In this document: in pieces, positions 42,542 to 51,322 of the stretch
How the letters are laid out: each line of letters starts with the position of its first letter
How positions within the stretch are numbered: position 1 is the stretch's first letter
Assembly: GCA_004173355.1 (NCBI GenBank)
Contig: SEAD01000008.1
Span: forward strand, 1 to 64,000
DNA length: 64,000 nucleotides
Reading direction: 5' to 3'
Source of the DNA: Chitinophagaceae bacterium
GTDB lineage: Bacteria > Bacteroidota > Bacteroidia > Chitinophagales > Chitinophagaceae
The notes under the pieces: model-generated
Database searches by the model: none
What the model saw: only the letters and a program-made list of their open reading frames with translations
Told to the model about the DNA's origin: nothing
Program-made: the position numbers and the translations under genes

Positions 42542-42595
42542 CAGGCACGGGAAAGATCCCCTTTTCGGTGAAAACCAATACCAGGCACGGGAAAG
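42542..42595. repeat. Two 14-bp direct repeats upstream of DoxX gene
   Basis: CAGGCACGGGAAAG occurs at 42542-42555 and 42582-42595, 40 bp apart (close to four helical turns), between the divergent DoxX and DUF3857 genes. It may be a protein-binding site for either gene. Confidence 0.4.
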
Positions 42596-42694
42596 CTTTC
42601 CTTTTTTCACAATATTCTTTATTTTAGCCGCCGGGCTCCGGTTTCCCCGTCCCCGCCACCATTAACAACCATAAAAAAGGTCCACCACCACCTT

Positions 42695-44569
42695 ATGAAC
42701 CTGAAAATTCTGCTCTCCACACTGCTCCTGTTTACAGGCAGCCTTTCCCTTATTGCCCAGGATGAAGACGACAAAAATGTCAGCATCAGCGAAAGCCGGC
42801 GGGAATACCGTTTCCAGAAAGGCAACAGCGATAACCCCGTGCTGGTGCGCGAGGAAAACAGCCGCACTTTCTTCTGTAAAAATTACCGCACTGAAATACC
42901 GGTGGTTGAATTTTATTCGGATGTGGAACGGATAGACGATGTGGACATCACCGTCGACAAATCCGCCAAACACGGGATCAAACCGGCATACGACTATTAC
43001 AATTCCGACGGCATTTTTTATTCCGATGCAAGGGTCTGCTATTTCTCGCTACCACTGGCCAAACAGGGTTCCTCTTCCAGGGTAGTGTTCAAAAAAACCG
43101 TGTACGATCCCCATTATTTCACCACGATCCATTTTATGGAAATGCAGGAAGTGGCCGATGCCGAACTCCGGGTGGTGGTGCCCGACTGGATGCAGGTCGA
43201 ACTGAAAGAACTGAATTTCCCCAAATACAAAATCACCCGTACGGTGGAGAAGGGCAATGGCGAAACGGTTTATATCTACCGTGCGCGCAACCTGCCGGCA
43301 ATGCCAAAGGAATCTTCCTCACCGGGCATCTCCTATTATGCACCGCATATAATGGTGCTGAATAAATATGCCGACCTGAAAGATGGACGGATCACGTATT
43401 TCAGCACGCTCGCTGACCAGTACAAATGGTATCACAGTCTCGTGAAATCCGTGCAGAATGACGAAGTGGCCATTTCAGCAAAAGCAAAGGAAATCACCAC
43501 CGGCCTCAGCACCGATATCGAAAAGGTGCGTGCCGTGTACCAGTGGGTACAGGACAATATCCGCTACATCGCATTCGAAGATGGCATCGCGGGTTTCAAA
43601 CCGGAAAAGGCACAGGAGGTGATGGCGAAAAAATATGGCGATTGCAAAGGCATGGCCAACCTGATGACCGAACTGCTGGTTTCCCTCGGTATCGACGCCC
43701 GCCGTTGCTGGATCGGCACGCGACACCTGGCTTACGATTACAGCACCCCATCCCTGATTGTAGACAACCATATGATCAGCGTGTGGATGGATAAGGGAAA
43801 AAAAGTGTTTCTGGATGGCACCGAAAAGTATATCGGTCTCGGTGAAGTGGCCGAACGCATCCAGGGCCGCCAGGTACTGATCGAGGATGGTGAAAAATTC
43901 ATTACCGACAGGGTACCCGTTGCCGATTACCTGCAGAATACCGCGTATGAAAAACGCGTGCTCTCGATTGAAGGTTCCAGTGTAAAAGGACGGATCACGC
44001 AAAACTGGAAAGGGGAAAACAAGGAAATGCTGCTTTCCGGCCTGCACGGTATTAAAATGGACAAACAGGAAACGGCGCTGAAGACCTATCTCGGCGACGG
44101 CAAACCGAATTTTGAGATCAGCGGTCTCAGGATCAACAACCTGCTTGATTACAACAAAGACGCCAGCGTGGAATACGATATCAGCTGGAAAGATGCGGTG
44201 AGCGAGTTTGGCGATGAGAGTTATATCGAAATCGATAACCGCCGCTCGCTGGAAAATTTCCGTTTTGATACCACCAAACGGAAGCTGCCCTACTGGTTCT
44301 ATTTTAAAAACCACCTCGTATTCGAGACGGATATCAAATTACCCGCAGGCAAAAAGATCAACGAATTGCCCGCCGGGATCGCCATCAACCAACCGGGTTA
44401 TAATTTCAAGGGGGAGTACAAACTCAATGGCCCTACCCTAACCTATCGCTGCGAAATTGTATTGAACCAGTCGGAGATCCGCCCCGACCAATTCTCGCAG
44501 TGGAACCGCGATATCGACCAGCTCCGCAATTTCTACAACCAGCAAATCGTTTTAACGAAAGTCAAATAA
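42695..44569 (+). CDS. Secreted DUF3857/transglutaminase-like protein
   Basis: The 624-residue protein has a signal peptide (to about residue 22), a DUF3857 beta-rich domain (about 50-260), a transglutaminase-like core (about 265-400) and a C-terminal DUF3858-type beta domain. The catalytic triad appears intact: Cys in KKYGDCKGMAN, His in VDNHMISVW and Asp in FLDGTEKY. It is a periplasmic papain-fold enzyme, most likely a peptidase or amide transferase on an unknown substrate. It is followed after 10 bp by a related but altered protein, so the two form an operon. Confidence 0.85.
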   Translation: MNLKILLSTLLLFTGSLSLIAQDEDDKNVSISESRREYRFQKGNSDNPVLVREENSRTFFCKNYRTEIPVVEFYSDVERIDDVDITVDKSAKHGIKPAYDYYNSDGIFYSDARVCYFSLPLAKQGSSSRVVFKKTVYDPHYFTTIHFMEMQEVADAELRVVVPDWMQVELKELNFPKYKITRTVEKGNGETVYIYRARNLPAMPKESSSPGISYYAPHIMVLNKYADLKDGRITYFSTLADQYKWYHSLVKSVQNDEVAISAKAKEITTGLSTDIEKVRAVYQWVQDNIRYIAFEDGIAGFKPEKAQEVMAKKYGDCKGMANLMTELLVSLGIDARRCWIGTRHLAYDYSTPSLIVDNHMISVWMDKGKKVFLDGTEKYIGLGEVAERIQGRQVLIEDGEKFITDRVPVADYLQNTAYEKRVLSIEGSSVKGRITQNWKGENKEMLLSGLHGIKMDKQETALKTYLGDGKPNFEISGLRINNLLDYNKDASVEYDISWKDAVSEFGDESYIEIDNRRSLENFRFDTTKRKLPYWFYFKNHLVFETDIKLPAGKKINELPAGIAINQPGYNFKGEYKLNGPTLTYRCEIVLNQSEIRPDQFSQWNRDIDQLRNFYNQQIVLTKVK

Positions 44570-44579
44570 GCCACCGATT

Positions 44580-46847
44580 ATGAACCTGAACACCATGGGA
44601 CGACCCAGCCTCGTTGTGCTGACCCTGTGCCTGAACCTCACCGTATCCGCACAGTCGAAATCAAACGAAAAATATTATAAGGAAAGCGCCGAACTGCGGG
44701 AAACCGTGTGGGCATGGAACAACCCTGAATTCAAGGTCCGTGATGTACCCACCGATTTCAGCAAGGCGTCAAAAGTGGTGATTGCCCACCACACCGAACT
44801 GACGGCCGACAGTAAATCCAAAATTGCCTACTATGGCCTTGGGTTCGCGCAGAAAAAAGAACTGTCCATCATGGAAGTGGTGAGGGAAATGGTCAAGGTG
44901 AACGATAAGGTTGCCGTTGACTATTACTCAGAACTCAGCTTCAGTGTATTCCAGAAAAAAAGCAGCCTGTACCGGAAGGATAATGTAACCACCTATGTGG
45001 GTGTACGGGTCATCAAAGCCGATGGAAAAGTGAAGGAAGTAAATGCCGATGAAATGGTACTGACCCGCGACGGCCGGAATAAAAAGGAAGGCAAACTCGC
45101 CATCCCCGACCTGCAGCCGGGTGATATCATCGACTACTATATCGCCACGGACCTGCTGATGACAAATGATTTCACCACCCGTGAATACAGCGTGATCCTT
45201 TTTGATGATGCCCCGACCATGCACCATTCCTTCCATGCGCAACTTGGAAAAAAATTCGCGATCGACTACCGGAGTTACAATGGAGCACCCGACCTCAAAG
45301 TATCGCGTAACGGCGATGATGATATCGTAATCGATGTGGTAAAGAAAAATATGCCGGCATTTGAAACCACCCTGTGGATTGCACCAGCCGTACAGTTGCC
45401 CTTTATCCGGATGAATATTTCCCTCGGAACCCGCAAGGGCAAATATGGTTACGCCAAAGCCGGCGAGATCAATAAAAACAAAAGTGCCGATGAAGTACTG
45501 ACCGACAAGGCCAGGAGTTTTGGGTACGATTACTATACATCGGTGGTGGGTGGTACCGAACAGGATGAGGTGATCAAGCTTGCCAGGAAAAAGGCAAAAG
45601 CATCCGGGCAGAACCTGATGGATATGAATGACGAGGAACGTGCGGCATTTATCTATTACACGCTCCGTTTTACCAAGATTCTGAATTTTGATATTGATAA
45701 AATGGAGCGCTCGATCAACAGCGGCGACTACACCTTCAACGGACTTTCCTCCTACCTCTACAACCTGATGAAAAAAGGTTCGGTTGACGGCGGCGTGCTG
45801 GTGAGCAGTTCCCGCACCGGTTTCCGGATGAATGAGGTCATGGAAGAAGACGACCTCACGGCAACGGCGTATGTAGGGAGTAAAAACAAATTCATTACCA
45901 TCCAGACGATCTATGATGTCCCCTTCGAAACCCCGCAGGATATTGAAGGCATGACCAGTACAAAATCCTTTACCATCCATCCCAAGGGACTGAGTTCATT
46001 CAGGGGCAGCAAAACGGAAGATGCAACGATCCAGCTGGCCGGTTTTAAGGTCCCTGTTTCCGGACCTGCCGCCAATGCCCATATCGATAATCTCGATATC
46101 AGTATTGTACCGGGGGAAACAACCGTGGGTGTAAAACGCCGCACAATAATCAGGGGACATTACAAACGGGATACCCAGCGTGCGCTGATCCTGTACGAAG
46201 ACCTCTACGAGTCAGAACGTAAGGAACTCGGTGAGGAAATGAGCCTGCTGGAAAAACTGGAAGACAACAAACGCGGCCGGAAATATGTGGATGAAGTGCG
46301 GAATGCATTTGCCGAAGCGCGGAAAAACCAAAAGACGGCTTTCACCGATGAAGCAAAATCCTGGTTCGAGCAGGAGATCACGGATTTGAAGGATTACAAG
46401 ATTGAAAGTATGGGGGTGCGCCATACCGCGCCGGATATGATGTATAAATCCACATTCAAGATGGACGGACTGATCAAAAAAGCCGGAAACAATATCATCT
46501 TTGAAGTTGGCAGGATCCAGTCCAGCCCGCTCGTGATCAAACCTGAACAACGCAGCCGCCAGATGGATGTGTTTATGAGTTTCGCGCGTTCGATTGAATT
46601 CAACATCGATGTGAAAGTACCCGAAGGTTATACCGTTGAAGGCCTGGATGCCGTCAACAAAAACGTCAGCAATGATGCCGGTGCCTTTACGGCCACCGCT
46701 ACCCTGGCGGGAGACCTGGTCAAACTGAAAGTAACCCGTCGCTACAACCATTCCTACGAACCGGCGGCAAACTGGGACAAACTCGTGTCGTTTATCGACG
46801 CGGGGGCGGAATGGTCCAATTCCAAAATCCTTTTCAAGAAGAAATAA
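44580..46847 (+). CDS. DUF3857 protein with degenerate transglutaminase-like region
   Basis: This 755-residue secreted protein (signal peptide to about residue 24) has a DUF3857 domain at about 50-270 (VNADEMVLTRDGRNKKEGKL, LQPGDIIDYYIATD). A region at about 340-450 follows the layout of a transglutaminase core (YNLMKKGSVDGGVLVSSSRTGF), but the catalytic Cys is missing: the GDC motif place reads GSVDGG. A long helical insert (LEEKLED-type, about 535-600) and a C-terminal beta domain complete it. It may be a non-catalytic partner or regulator of the protein encoded just upstream. The gene ends in a strong terminator. Confidence 0.75.
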   Translation: MNLNTMGRPSLVVLTLCLNLTVSAQSKSNEKYYKESAELRETVWAWNNPEFKVRDVPTDFSKASKVVIAHHTELTADSKSKIAYYGLGFAQKKELSIMEVVREMVKVNDKVAVDYYSELSFSVFQKKSSLYRKDNVTTYVGVRVIKADGKVKEVNADEMVLTRDGRNKKEGKLAIPDLQPGDIIDYYIATDLLMTNDFTTREYSVILFDDAPTMHHSFHAQLGKKFAIDYRSYNGAPDLKVSRNGDDDIVIDVVKKNMPAFETTLWIAPAVQLPFIRMNISLGTRKGKYGYAKAGEINKNKSADEVLTDKARSFGYDYYTSVVGGTEQDEVIKLARKKAKASGQNLMDMNDEERAAFIYYTLRFTKILNFDIDKMERSINSGDYTFNGLSSYLYNLMKKGSVDGGVLVSSSRTGFRMNEVMEEDDLTATAYVGSKNKFITIQTIYDVPFETPQDIEGMTSTKSFTIHPKGLSSFRGSKTEDATIQLAGFKVPVSGPAANAHIDNLDISIVPGETTVGVKRRTIIRGHYKRDTQRALILYEDLYESERKELGEEMSLLEKLEDNKRGRKYVDEVRNAFAEARKNQKTAFTDEAKSWFEQEITDLKDYKIESMGVRHTAPDMMYKSTFKMDGLIKKAGNNIIFEVGRIQSSPLVIKPEQRSRQMDVFMSFARSIEFNIDVKVPEGYTVEGLDAVNKNVSNDAGAFTATATLAGDLVKLKVTRRYNHSYEPAANWDKLVSFIDAGAEWSNSKILFKKK

Positions 46848-46866
46848 ACTATTTCCCGAAATAATC

Positions 46867-46896
46867 AATCCCGGCCCTGATGCCGGGATTTTTTTT
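46867..46896 (+). terminator. Rho-independent terminator of the DUF3857 operon
   Basis: A perfect 9-bp stem AATCCCGGC/GCCGGGATT with loop CCTGAT, followed by eight T residues. Confidence 0.9.
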
Positions 46897-46931
46897 GCAA
46901 CATTTGCAACGGACATACGTCAAACCCTCCA

Positions 46932-47540
46932 GTGTTACCAGCAACCAGCCATACCCCGTCCGACCGGGAACTTATCGATCGGGTCCTGAAGCAGGATCCG
47001 CAAGCTTTCCGGCTGGTCATTCGCCAGTCTGAGCGTATGGTGGCGCAGGTTGTGCACAAGATGGTTGATGACGAGGAAGACCGCCGCGATATGGCGCAGG
47101 AGATTTACCTGAAGGTGTACCGCAAACTCGGGAGCTTCCGCTTCGAATCCAAACTGACCACCTGGATCTGCCAGCTTGCCTACAGCAGCTGTATCGATTA
47201 CCTGCGGAAAAAGAAAATCCGCCCGGTGGTATCGGGACTATCCGGCCGGGAAAATGAGTACGGCGAAAGCAATACCCCGGGGATTGACATCGCAACTGCG
47301 GACCCCGGACCGGATGAACAACTCGCCCGGAAGCAAATGACTGGCCGGCTGAAGGATGGTATTGCCGCGCTGCCACCGGTCTACCGCACCGTGATCACCC
47401 TGTTCCACAATGAAGAAATGAGTTACGCCGAGATAATGGAGATTACCGGGTTGCCAGCAGGCACCATTAAAAGTTATCTCGCACGCGCAAGGAAAACATT
47501 ACGGGAAAACCTTTTCCCTAACCAGTTAAAAAAAGAATGA
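46932..47540 (+). CDS. ECF-type RNA polymerase sigma factor
   Basis: The 202-residue protein has sigma region 2 (about 20-95; AFRLVIRQSERMVAQVVHKMV, DDEEDRRDMAQEIYLKVYRKL, TWICQLAYSSCIDYLRKKK) and region 4 (about 140-195; LPPVYRTVITLFHNEEMSYAEIMEITGLPAGTIKSYLARARKTL), joined by a charged linker. The called start is a GTG; no better ATG lies nearby, and residues 1-10 may be extra. It is a group 4 (ECF) sigma factor. It overlaps the next gene, its likely anti-sigma factor, by four bases (ATGA), so the pair is co-translated. Confidence 0.93.
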   Translation: MLPATSHTPSDRELIDRVLKQDPQAFRLVIRQSERMVAQVVHKMVDDEEDRRDMAQEIYLKVYRKLGSFRFESKLTTWICQLAYSSCIDYLRKKKIRPVVSGLSGRENEYGESNTPGIDIATADPGPDEQLARKQMTGRLKDGIAALPPVYRTVITLFHNEEMSYAEIMEITGLPAGTIKSYLARARKTLRENLFPNQLKKE

Positions 47541-48040
47541 TGAAGAACGGTCACCCATCGGATGAAGACATCCAGTTGTTTGTAACCGACCCGCTCGCGG
47601 ATGCCGCAACCAGTGATCACGTGGCATCCTGCAAAGCTTGCCAGGCAAGGGTTTCGGAGTACCGGTTACTTTTTTTTTCGCTGCAGGAATTACCCCCTGC
47701 GAAGTTCATGTTTGACCTGGAGGAACTGGTGATGGACCTGGTCATGGAACCCGCCCCTGCACGCGAACCGATGCCCGTGCCCTCCCATTCCTACCGGGAA
47801 ATCCCCTCCTGGTTATGGTGGGCACCGGTTGGACTGGCAGGTATCGCCGGACCGGCAGCGCTCTTTGTCAGATACCGCGGTTTGTGGGCAGGCATCGTGT
47901 CGGCCGCCGGACCGCTGGTCATACCCATCGGGCTTACTGCCGCAGTAACCTGTACCGCACTTCTGGTCGCGGACATGCTGCGTCAATACCGGAAAAAAAT
48001 GGAATTGCTGGAAAACAGCGGTATGCCTGCAACATCCTGA
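47537..48040 (+). CDS. Zinc-finger-type anti-sigma factor
   Basis: The 167-residue membrane protein has an N-terminal cytosolic domain with the ZAS-like motif HVASCKACQARV (His and two Cys, about residues 28-36) and an upstream Asp-Glu segment HPSDEDIQLFV. Two membrane helices follow (about 95-115 and 125-150), then a Lys/Arg-rich end. Such proteins hold the ECF sigma factor at the membrane until a signal comes. It is translationally coupled to the sigma gene. The next gene, 37 bp on, encodes a small membrane protein that may belong to the same system. Confidence 0.82.
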   Translation: MMKNGHPSDEDIQLFVTDPLADAATSDHVASCKACQARVSEYRLLFFSLQELPPAKFMFDLEELVMDLVMEPAPAREPMPVPSHSYREIPSWLWWAPVGLAGIAGPAALFVRYRGLWAGIVSAAGPLVIPIGLTAAVTCTALLVADMLRQYRKKMELLENSGMPATS

Positions 48041-48077
48041 TACTTTATCCGTCTCACCGAATAACAACGCAACTATC

Positions 48078-48512
48078 ATGAAAAAAATCACCCTTTCATT
48101 CAGTCTTCTCCTTCTTTCCATTGCCGGGTTCTCCCAGGATCAATACGACGAACGCATGCATATGCAAAGCAAACACATCGAAATCGTGGCCATGATCGGC
48201 TGTTTCGTACTGGTTGTTTACTTCGTACTGGCACTGCTCAACCGGATCCTCGACCACCGGCTCAGGAACAAGGTAATCGACCGGCAGGTCACCGAAAACA
48301 TGGCGCTGAACATACTTGGCACGCATGAACAGGACCAGCGTTTCATCAATGTAAAATGGTTTGCCATCCTGGCCGGGATTGGCATCGGACTGCTCGTCGT
48401 GAATTATACACAGCCTTACGGACTGCATTCGCTCGCGATCATGTTCCTGAGTATTGCAGCGTCATTCCTGGGTTACCACCTGTTCCTCACGGCACAACGC
48501 AAAAAGGCCTAG
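48078..48512 (+). CDS. Small membrane protein of the sigma/anti-sigma operon
   Basis: The 144-residue protein has a signal peptide (KKITLSFSLLLLSIAGFSQ). A membrane helix (VAMIGCFVLVVYFVLALLNRIL) is followed by a charged cytosolic stretch (DHRLRNKVIDRQVTEN), then two more helices and a Lys-rich tail. No known family was recognised. Its place right after the ECF sigma and anti-sigma genes suggests co-regulation, perhaps as a sigma-target membrane protein. Its stop overlaps by four bases that of the convergent M28 peptidase. Confidence 0.65.
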   Translation: MKKITLSFSLLLLSIAGFSQDQYDERMHMQSKHIEIVAMIGCFVLVVYFVLALLNRILDHRLRNKVIDRQVTENMALNILGTHEQDQRFINVKWFAILAGIGIGLLVVNYTQPYGLHSLAIMFLSIAASFLGYHLFLTAQRKKA

Positions 48513-49963
48513 TCTTTCCAGCGCCACTGTCCTTCGAGTTCGAGTGGTTCCTTCAGGTTATTCTGGAGCAGGAAATCACGGGTTTCAGAATCCGTTTTTT
48601 TCTTTACGGGTAAATGATCCACTGTACCCAGCGCGTAGAGCATCATGGAGGTAAAGCGGACCGTATTTTTCAAACCCTGCGGGTAGTTCACCAGTGAGAA
48701 CACGTCACAATCGGCATGGTAACAACCCGCAGGTCCATTGCCCTGGCCACGGCCACCACCACCACCGGCAGTGGGTACTCCCTGTAACATAAATGGCTGG
48801 TGATCGCTGTGCAGCCCGGCCCTGCTGGAAAATCCGTTGGTGAAACCGGTATCGATTTTCTGGATCTCGCGGCCGATTTGCTGGAACAGCGCACGGGCAT
48901 TTGAATCGGTGGAAGAAAACGAACGGACATCACCGGTCATGTCAAAATTGAACATAAAGCGGAGATTATCTACGCTTTTATCTTTTATCGCCTCATGTAC
49001 ATATGCCTCCGAACCGAGCAGTCCCTGCTCCTCTCCCATGAACATTACGAATTCGATACTGCGTCTGGGTTTCAGTTTGAGCGCACTGAATGTACGGGCC
49101 ATATCCAATACCGAGAATGATCCGATACCGTTGTCGATCGCACCCGTTGCCAGGTCCCAGCTGTCGAGGTGTCCGCCTACCACGATCTTTTCTTTCTTCA
49201 GGTTACTCCCTTCAAGCGTGGCAATCACATTCCTGGCGCGGATGGGACCGGAGAAATTGGTCATATTTATCCTGGCCTGCAGCGCGCCTGTTCTGAGTTG
49301 TTCCTTCAGCCGCATCCCGTCTTCCTTACCTATGCAGATGGCGGGTATGGGAATCAGTTTGCCGGTCACTGACGCTGTACCCGTCAGCAGCGTACCACCA
49401 TCCACCGTGTTGATCACGATGATCCCGATGGCACCGTATTTTATAGCGATCGCCGTTTTTTCGGAACGGTGCAGCGAACGGCCGGTTGTACCCGGCAGTG
49501 TGCCCAGGTATACCAGCGCAATTTTATCCTTTGCCACACCGGGATGCGCGAGGTAATCACTGTCGAGCCCGTTGCCCAGGTCCACCACGGCGCCGGTAAG
49601 GTCTACCATTACCGGTGAATGGGCAAGTGATACGGATTTAACCGGCTGCAGTGCACCCGTGGTGCCCACGGAAAGATCAATGGTGCCACGGCTCCAGCTT
49701 TCCACTTCAAAAGGCTGGTAACGCACATTGCTGAACCCGTACGATTTCAGGAGGTTGTAGGTATATTCTTCTGCCTTGCGCCCATTGTCTGAACCGGTCA
49801 GCCGGTGACCGATGGTTTTTGTTGCCTCTTCCAGCGTGCTGTATGCTTTTGAATTTTGCTGCACTTCTTCACTGATCTTCCGGAACACAGGCTCCCATTG
49901 GTTTTGCGAAAAAAGTGTCAGGGAGGCCAGGGAAATGATACAGGTCAGCAGTGTTTTTCTCAT
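48509..49963 (-). CDS. Secreted M28 family zinc aminopeptidase
   Basis: The 484-residue protein has a signal peptide (to about 19), a protease-associated-type domain inserted near 120-240 (VYLGTLPGTTGRSLHRSEKTAIAIKYG) and an M28 catalytic domain. Zinc ligands appear as His in VVGGHLDSWD, Asp in GAIDNGIGS, Glu-Glu in FMGEEQG, Asp in FNFDMTGD, and His in GCYHADCD. A Gly-rich loop (AGGGGGRGQGNG) sits before the last ligand. It should release N-terminal residues from peptides in the periplasm. It is alone on the minus strand, convergent with the membrane protein gene. Confidence 0.9.
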   Translation of the reverse strand: MRKTLLTCIISLASLTLFSQNQWEPVFRKISEEVQQNSKAYSTLEEATKTIGHRLTGSDNGRKAEEYTYNLLKSYGFSNVRYQPFEVESWSRGTIDLSVGTTGALQPVKSVSLAHSPVMVDLTGAVVDLGNGLDSDYLAHPGVAKDKIALVYLGTLPGTTGRSLHRSEKTAIAIKYGAIGIIVINTVDGGTLLTGTASVTGKLIPIPAICIGKEDGMRLKEQLRTGALQARINMTNFSGPIRARNVIATLEGSNLKKEKIVVGGHLDSWDLATGAIDNGIGSFSVLDMARTFSALKLKPRRSIEFVMFMGEEQGLLGSEAYVHEAIKDKSVDNLRFMFNFDMTGDVRSFSSTDSNARALFQQIGREIQKIDTGFTNGFSSRAGLHSDHQPFMLQGVPTAGGGGGRGQGNGPAGCYHADCDVFSLVNYPQGLKNTVRFTSMMLYALGTVDHLPVKKKTDSETRDFLLQNNLKEPLELEGQWRWKD

Positions 49964-50281
49964 GTGTGTCAGTTATGTTCCGAAAATACCAAAATCCCTG
50001 CAAAAAATTCCCACAAAAAGGGTATAGGCCATGATCGCCGGATAGACTACCTTGGTCATCTACTCCGCAAGCGATAACCATTCCTCCACCAGGTTAATCC
50101 ATTTCCTCCGATTGTCTCCGGCCCTTTGCTGTACAGGTTTGTAACCTCATCCCTGTCGCCTGCCCGTGAACCCACGGGTGTGCGGCAATTCATTGAATAA
50201 AAATTGAACAATGCCATCATCGATACCGGCAACGCGGCGGGCACCGTTGTATTTTTTTACACAACAGCACCTTGTAATAAC
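49964..50281. other. 318-bp divergent intergenic region
   Basis: Lies between the divergent M28 and terpene-synthase-like genes. It contains A/T-rich stretches next to the M28 start (TTTTTTGCAGG, TATTTTCGG on the minus strand), which may be promoter parts, though spacing does not fit the Bacteroidota consensus. No gene, repeat or hairpin of note was seen. Confidence 0.5.
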
Positions 50282-51259
50282 ATGAACTGGTTAACAAGAA
50301 GACTCGGATGTTCGGGCCGCGGACGCTTACGCCTGCTCGAATCACTGCGTGGCCAGCTGGCACCTGCCGGTAACCATGAATCATTGCAGACCGGACTTGG
50401 TCACAGTGAACTCTGCCGGTTTGCGCAACAGTACAGGCTCCACGAAATCGCCACGGCCATACCCCATCGGGGGGATGTGGAGGACCTGATGGTGATAGCC
50501 TGGTTTGGTTCGGCCATCGCCGACCTGGGTTGTTATGATTCGGGTGAAAAAAGGGACCGGATCCTGCAGGAAGGTGCACTGTTTAACCTGGCCGTCGCCC
50601 TGTTTGACACAGTTATGGATGAAATGCCTGCACATCGTGACCAGCTTAAACTCTCGGTCAATATCCCGCTGATCCGTGGACGTTTGTGGAATCCGTTAAA
50701 CCCCGATACGAGGCTGACCAGTCGCGACCCCGCAATCACCCATATCGCTGCGCTGTTTGACGCCCTGTTTGTTTCACTCGGATCAAGGGTGGAAGGCAAT
50801 AGCCGCGGACGGGAATTGTCGGAGATCATCAGCCTTTTTTCCGCTATGTACAATGGCGGAAGCAATGGTGAGCGTGATCCCTTCAGGACAAAAGTTTTGC
50901 CGGTGCTGTTTCTCGGCCGGCTCAACTATTCATTCAGGAACTATGTGCTGATGGAGGATTTCTATTGCCAGCTGGGAAAATTTATCCAGCTGTATGACGA
51001 CTGGCTGGATATGGCCAGGGACGCGCTGCAGGGTAAACCTAATTATTTCCTCAATCACTGGACCCACACAACCCTGCTCGATAAGCCACTTTTCTATCTC
51101 AGTTTCGGGGTACGGCTGCTGGGCGGTTCATTGTTTCACCGCCACACCACGCGTACCGTCACCCGTGCAATGAACGACGCAATTGAAGCTTCCCGTTTTG
51201 CCGACCCGCTGGCCTATCAACGTAACCTGTCCCTTTGCTCCAAATTCGTGCTCTCCTGA
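50282..51259 (+). CDS. Putative class I isoprenoid (terpene) synthase-like protein
   Basis: The ATG at 50282 (MNWLTRRLGCSG) is preferred over the one at 50204, whose extra residues do not look coding. The 325-residue, mostly helical protein has no signal peptide and two Asp-rich motifs: FDTVMDE (Asp109, Asp113, Glu114) and QLYDDWLDMARDALQGKPNYF (Asp239, Asp240, Asp243, Asp247). Their order, spacing and sequence match the pyrophosphate-Mg sites of class I prenyl-synthase folds; the second is close in pattern to QLxNxxRDxxEDxxxGRxYxP of squalene/phytoene synthases. The family cannot be fixed by eye. It is an orphan, with no isoprenoid gene nearby. Confidence 0.5.
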   Translation: MNWLTRRLGCSGRGRLRLLESLRGQLAPAGNHESLQTGLGHSELCRFAQQYRLHEIATAIPHRGDVEDLMVIAWFGSAIADLGCYDSGEKRDRILQEGALFNLAVALFDTVMDEMPAHRDQLKLSVNIPLIRGRLWNPLNPDTRLTSRDPAITHIAALFDALFVSLGSRVEGNSRGRELSEIISLFSAMYNGGSNGERDPFRTKVLPVLFLGRLNYSFRNYVLMEDFYCQLGKFIQLYDDWLDMARDALQGKPNYFLNHWTHTTLLDKPLFYLSFGVRLLGGSLFHRHTTRTVTRAMNDAIEASRFADPLAYQRNLSLCSKFVLS

Positions 51260-51322
51260 AACAATGGCTGGCAGCGGTGCGGATGGATTGGCGGAAGTTG
51301 TATCTTCCGTCAAACCTGCTGT

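Noticed and set aside
44928-45980. Long minus-strand open frame (350 codons) inside the second DUF3857 gene
   Set aside because: Shadow frame rich in His and Ile/Phe from codon complementarity; the sense gene has a signal peptide and domain pattern.
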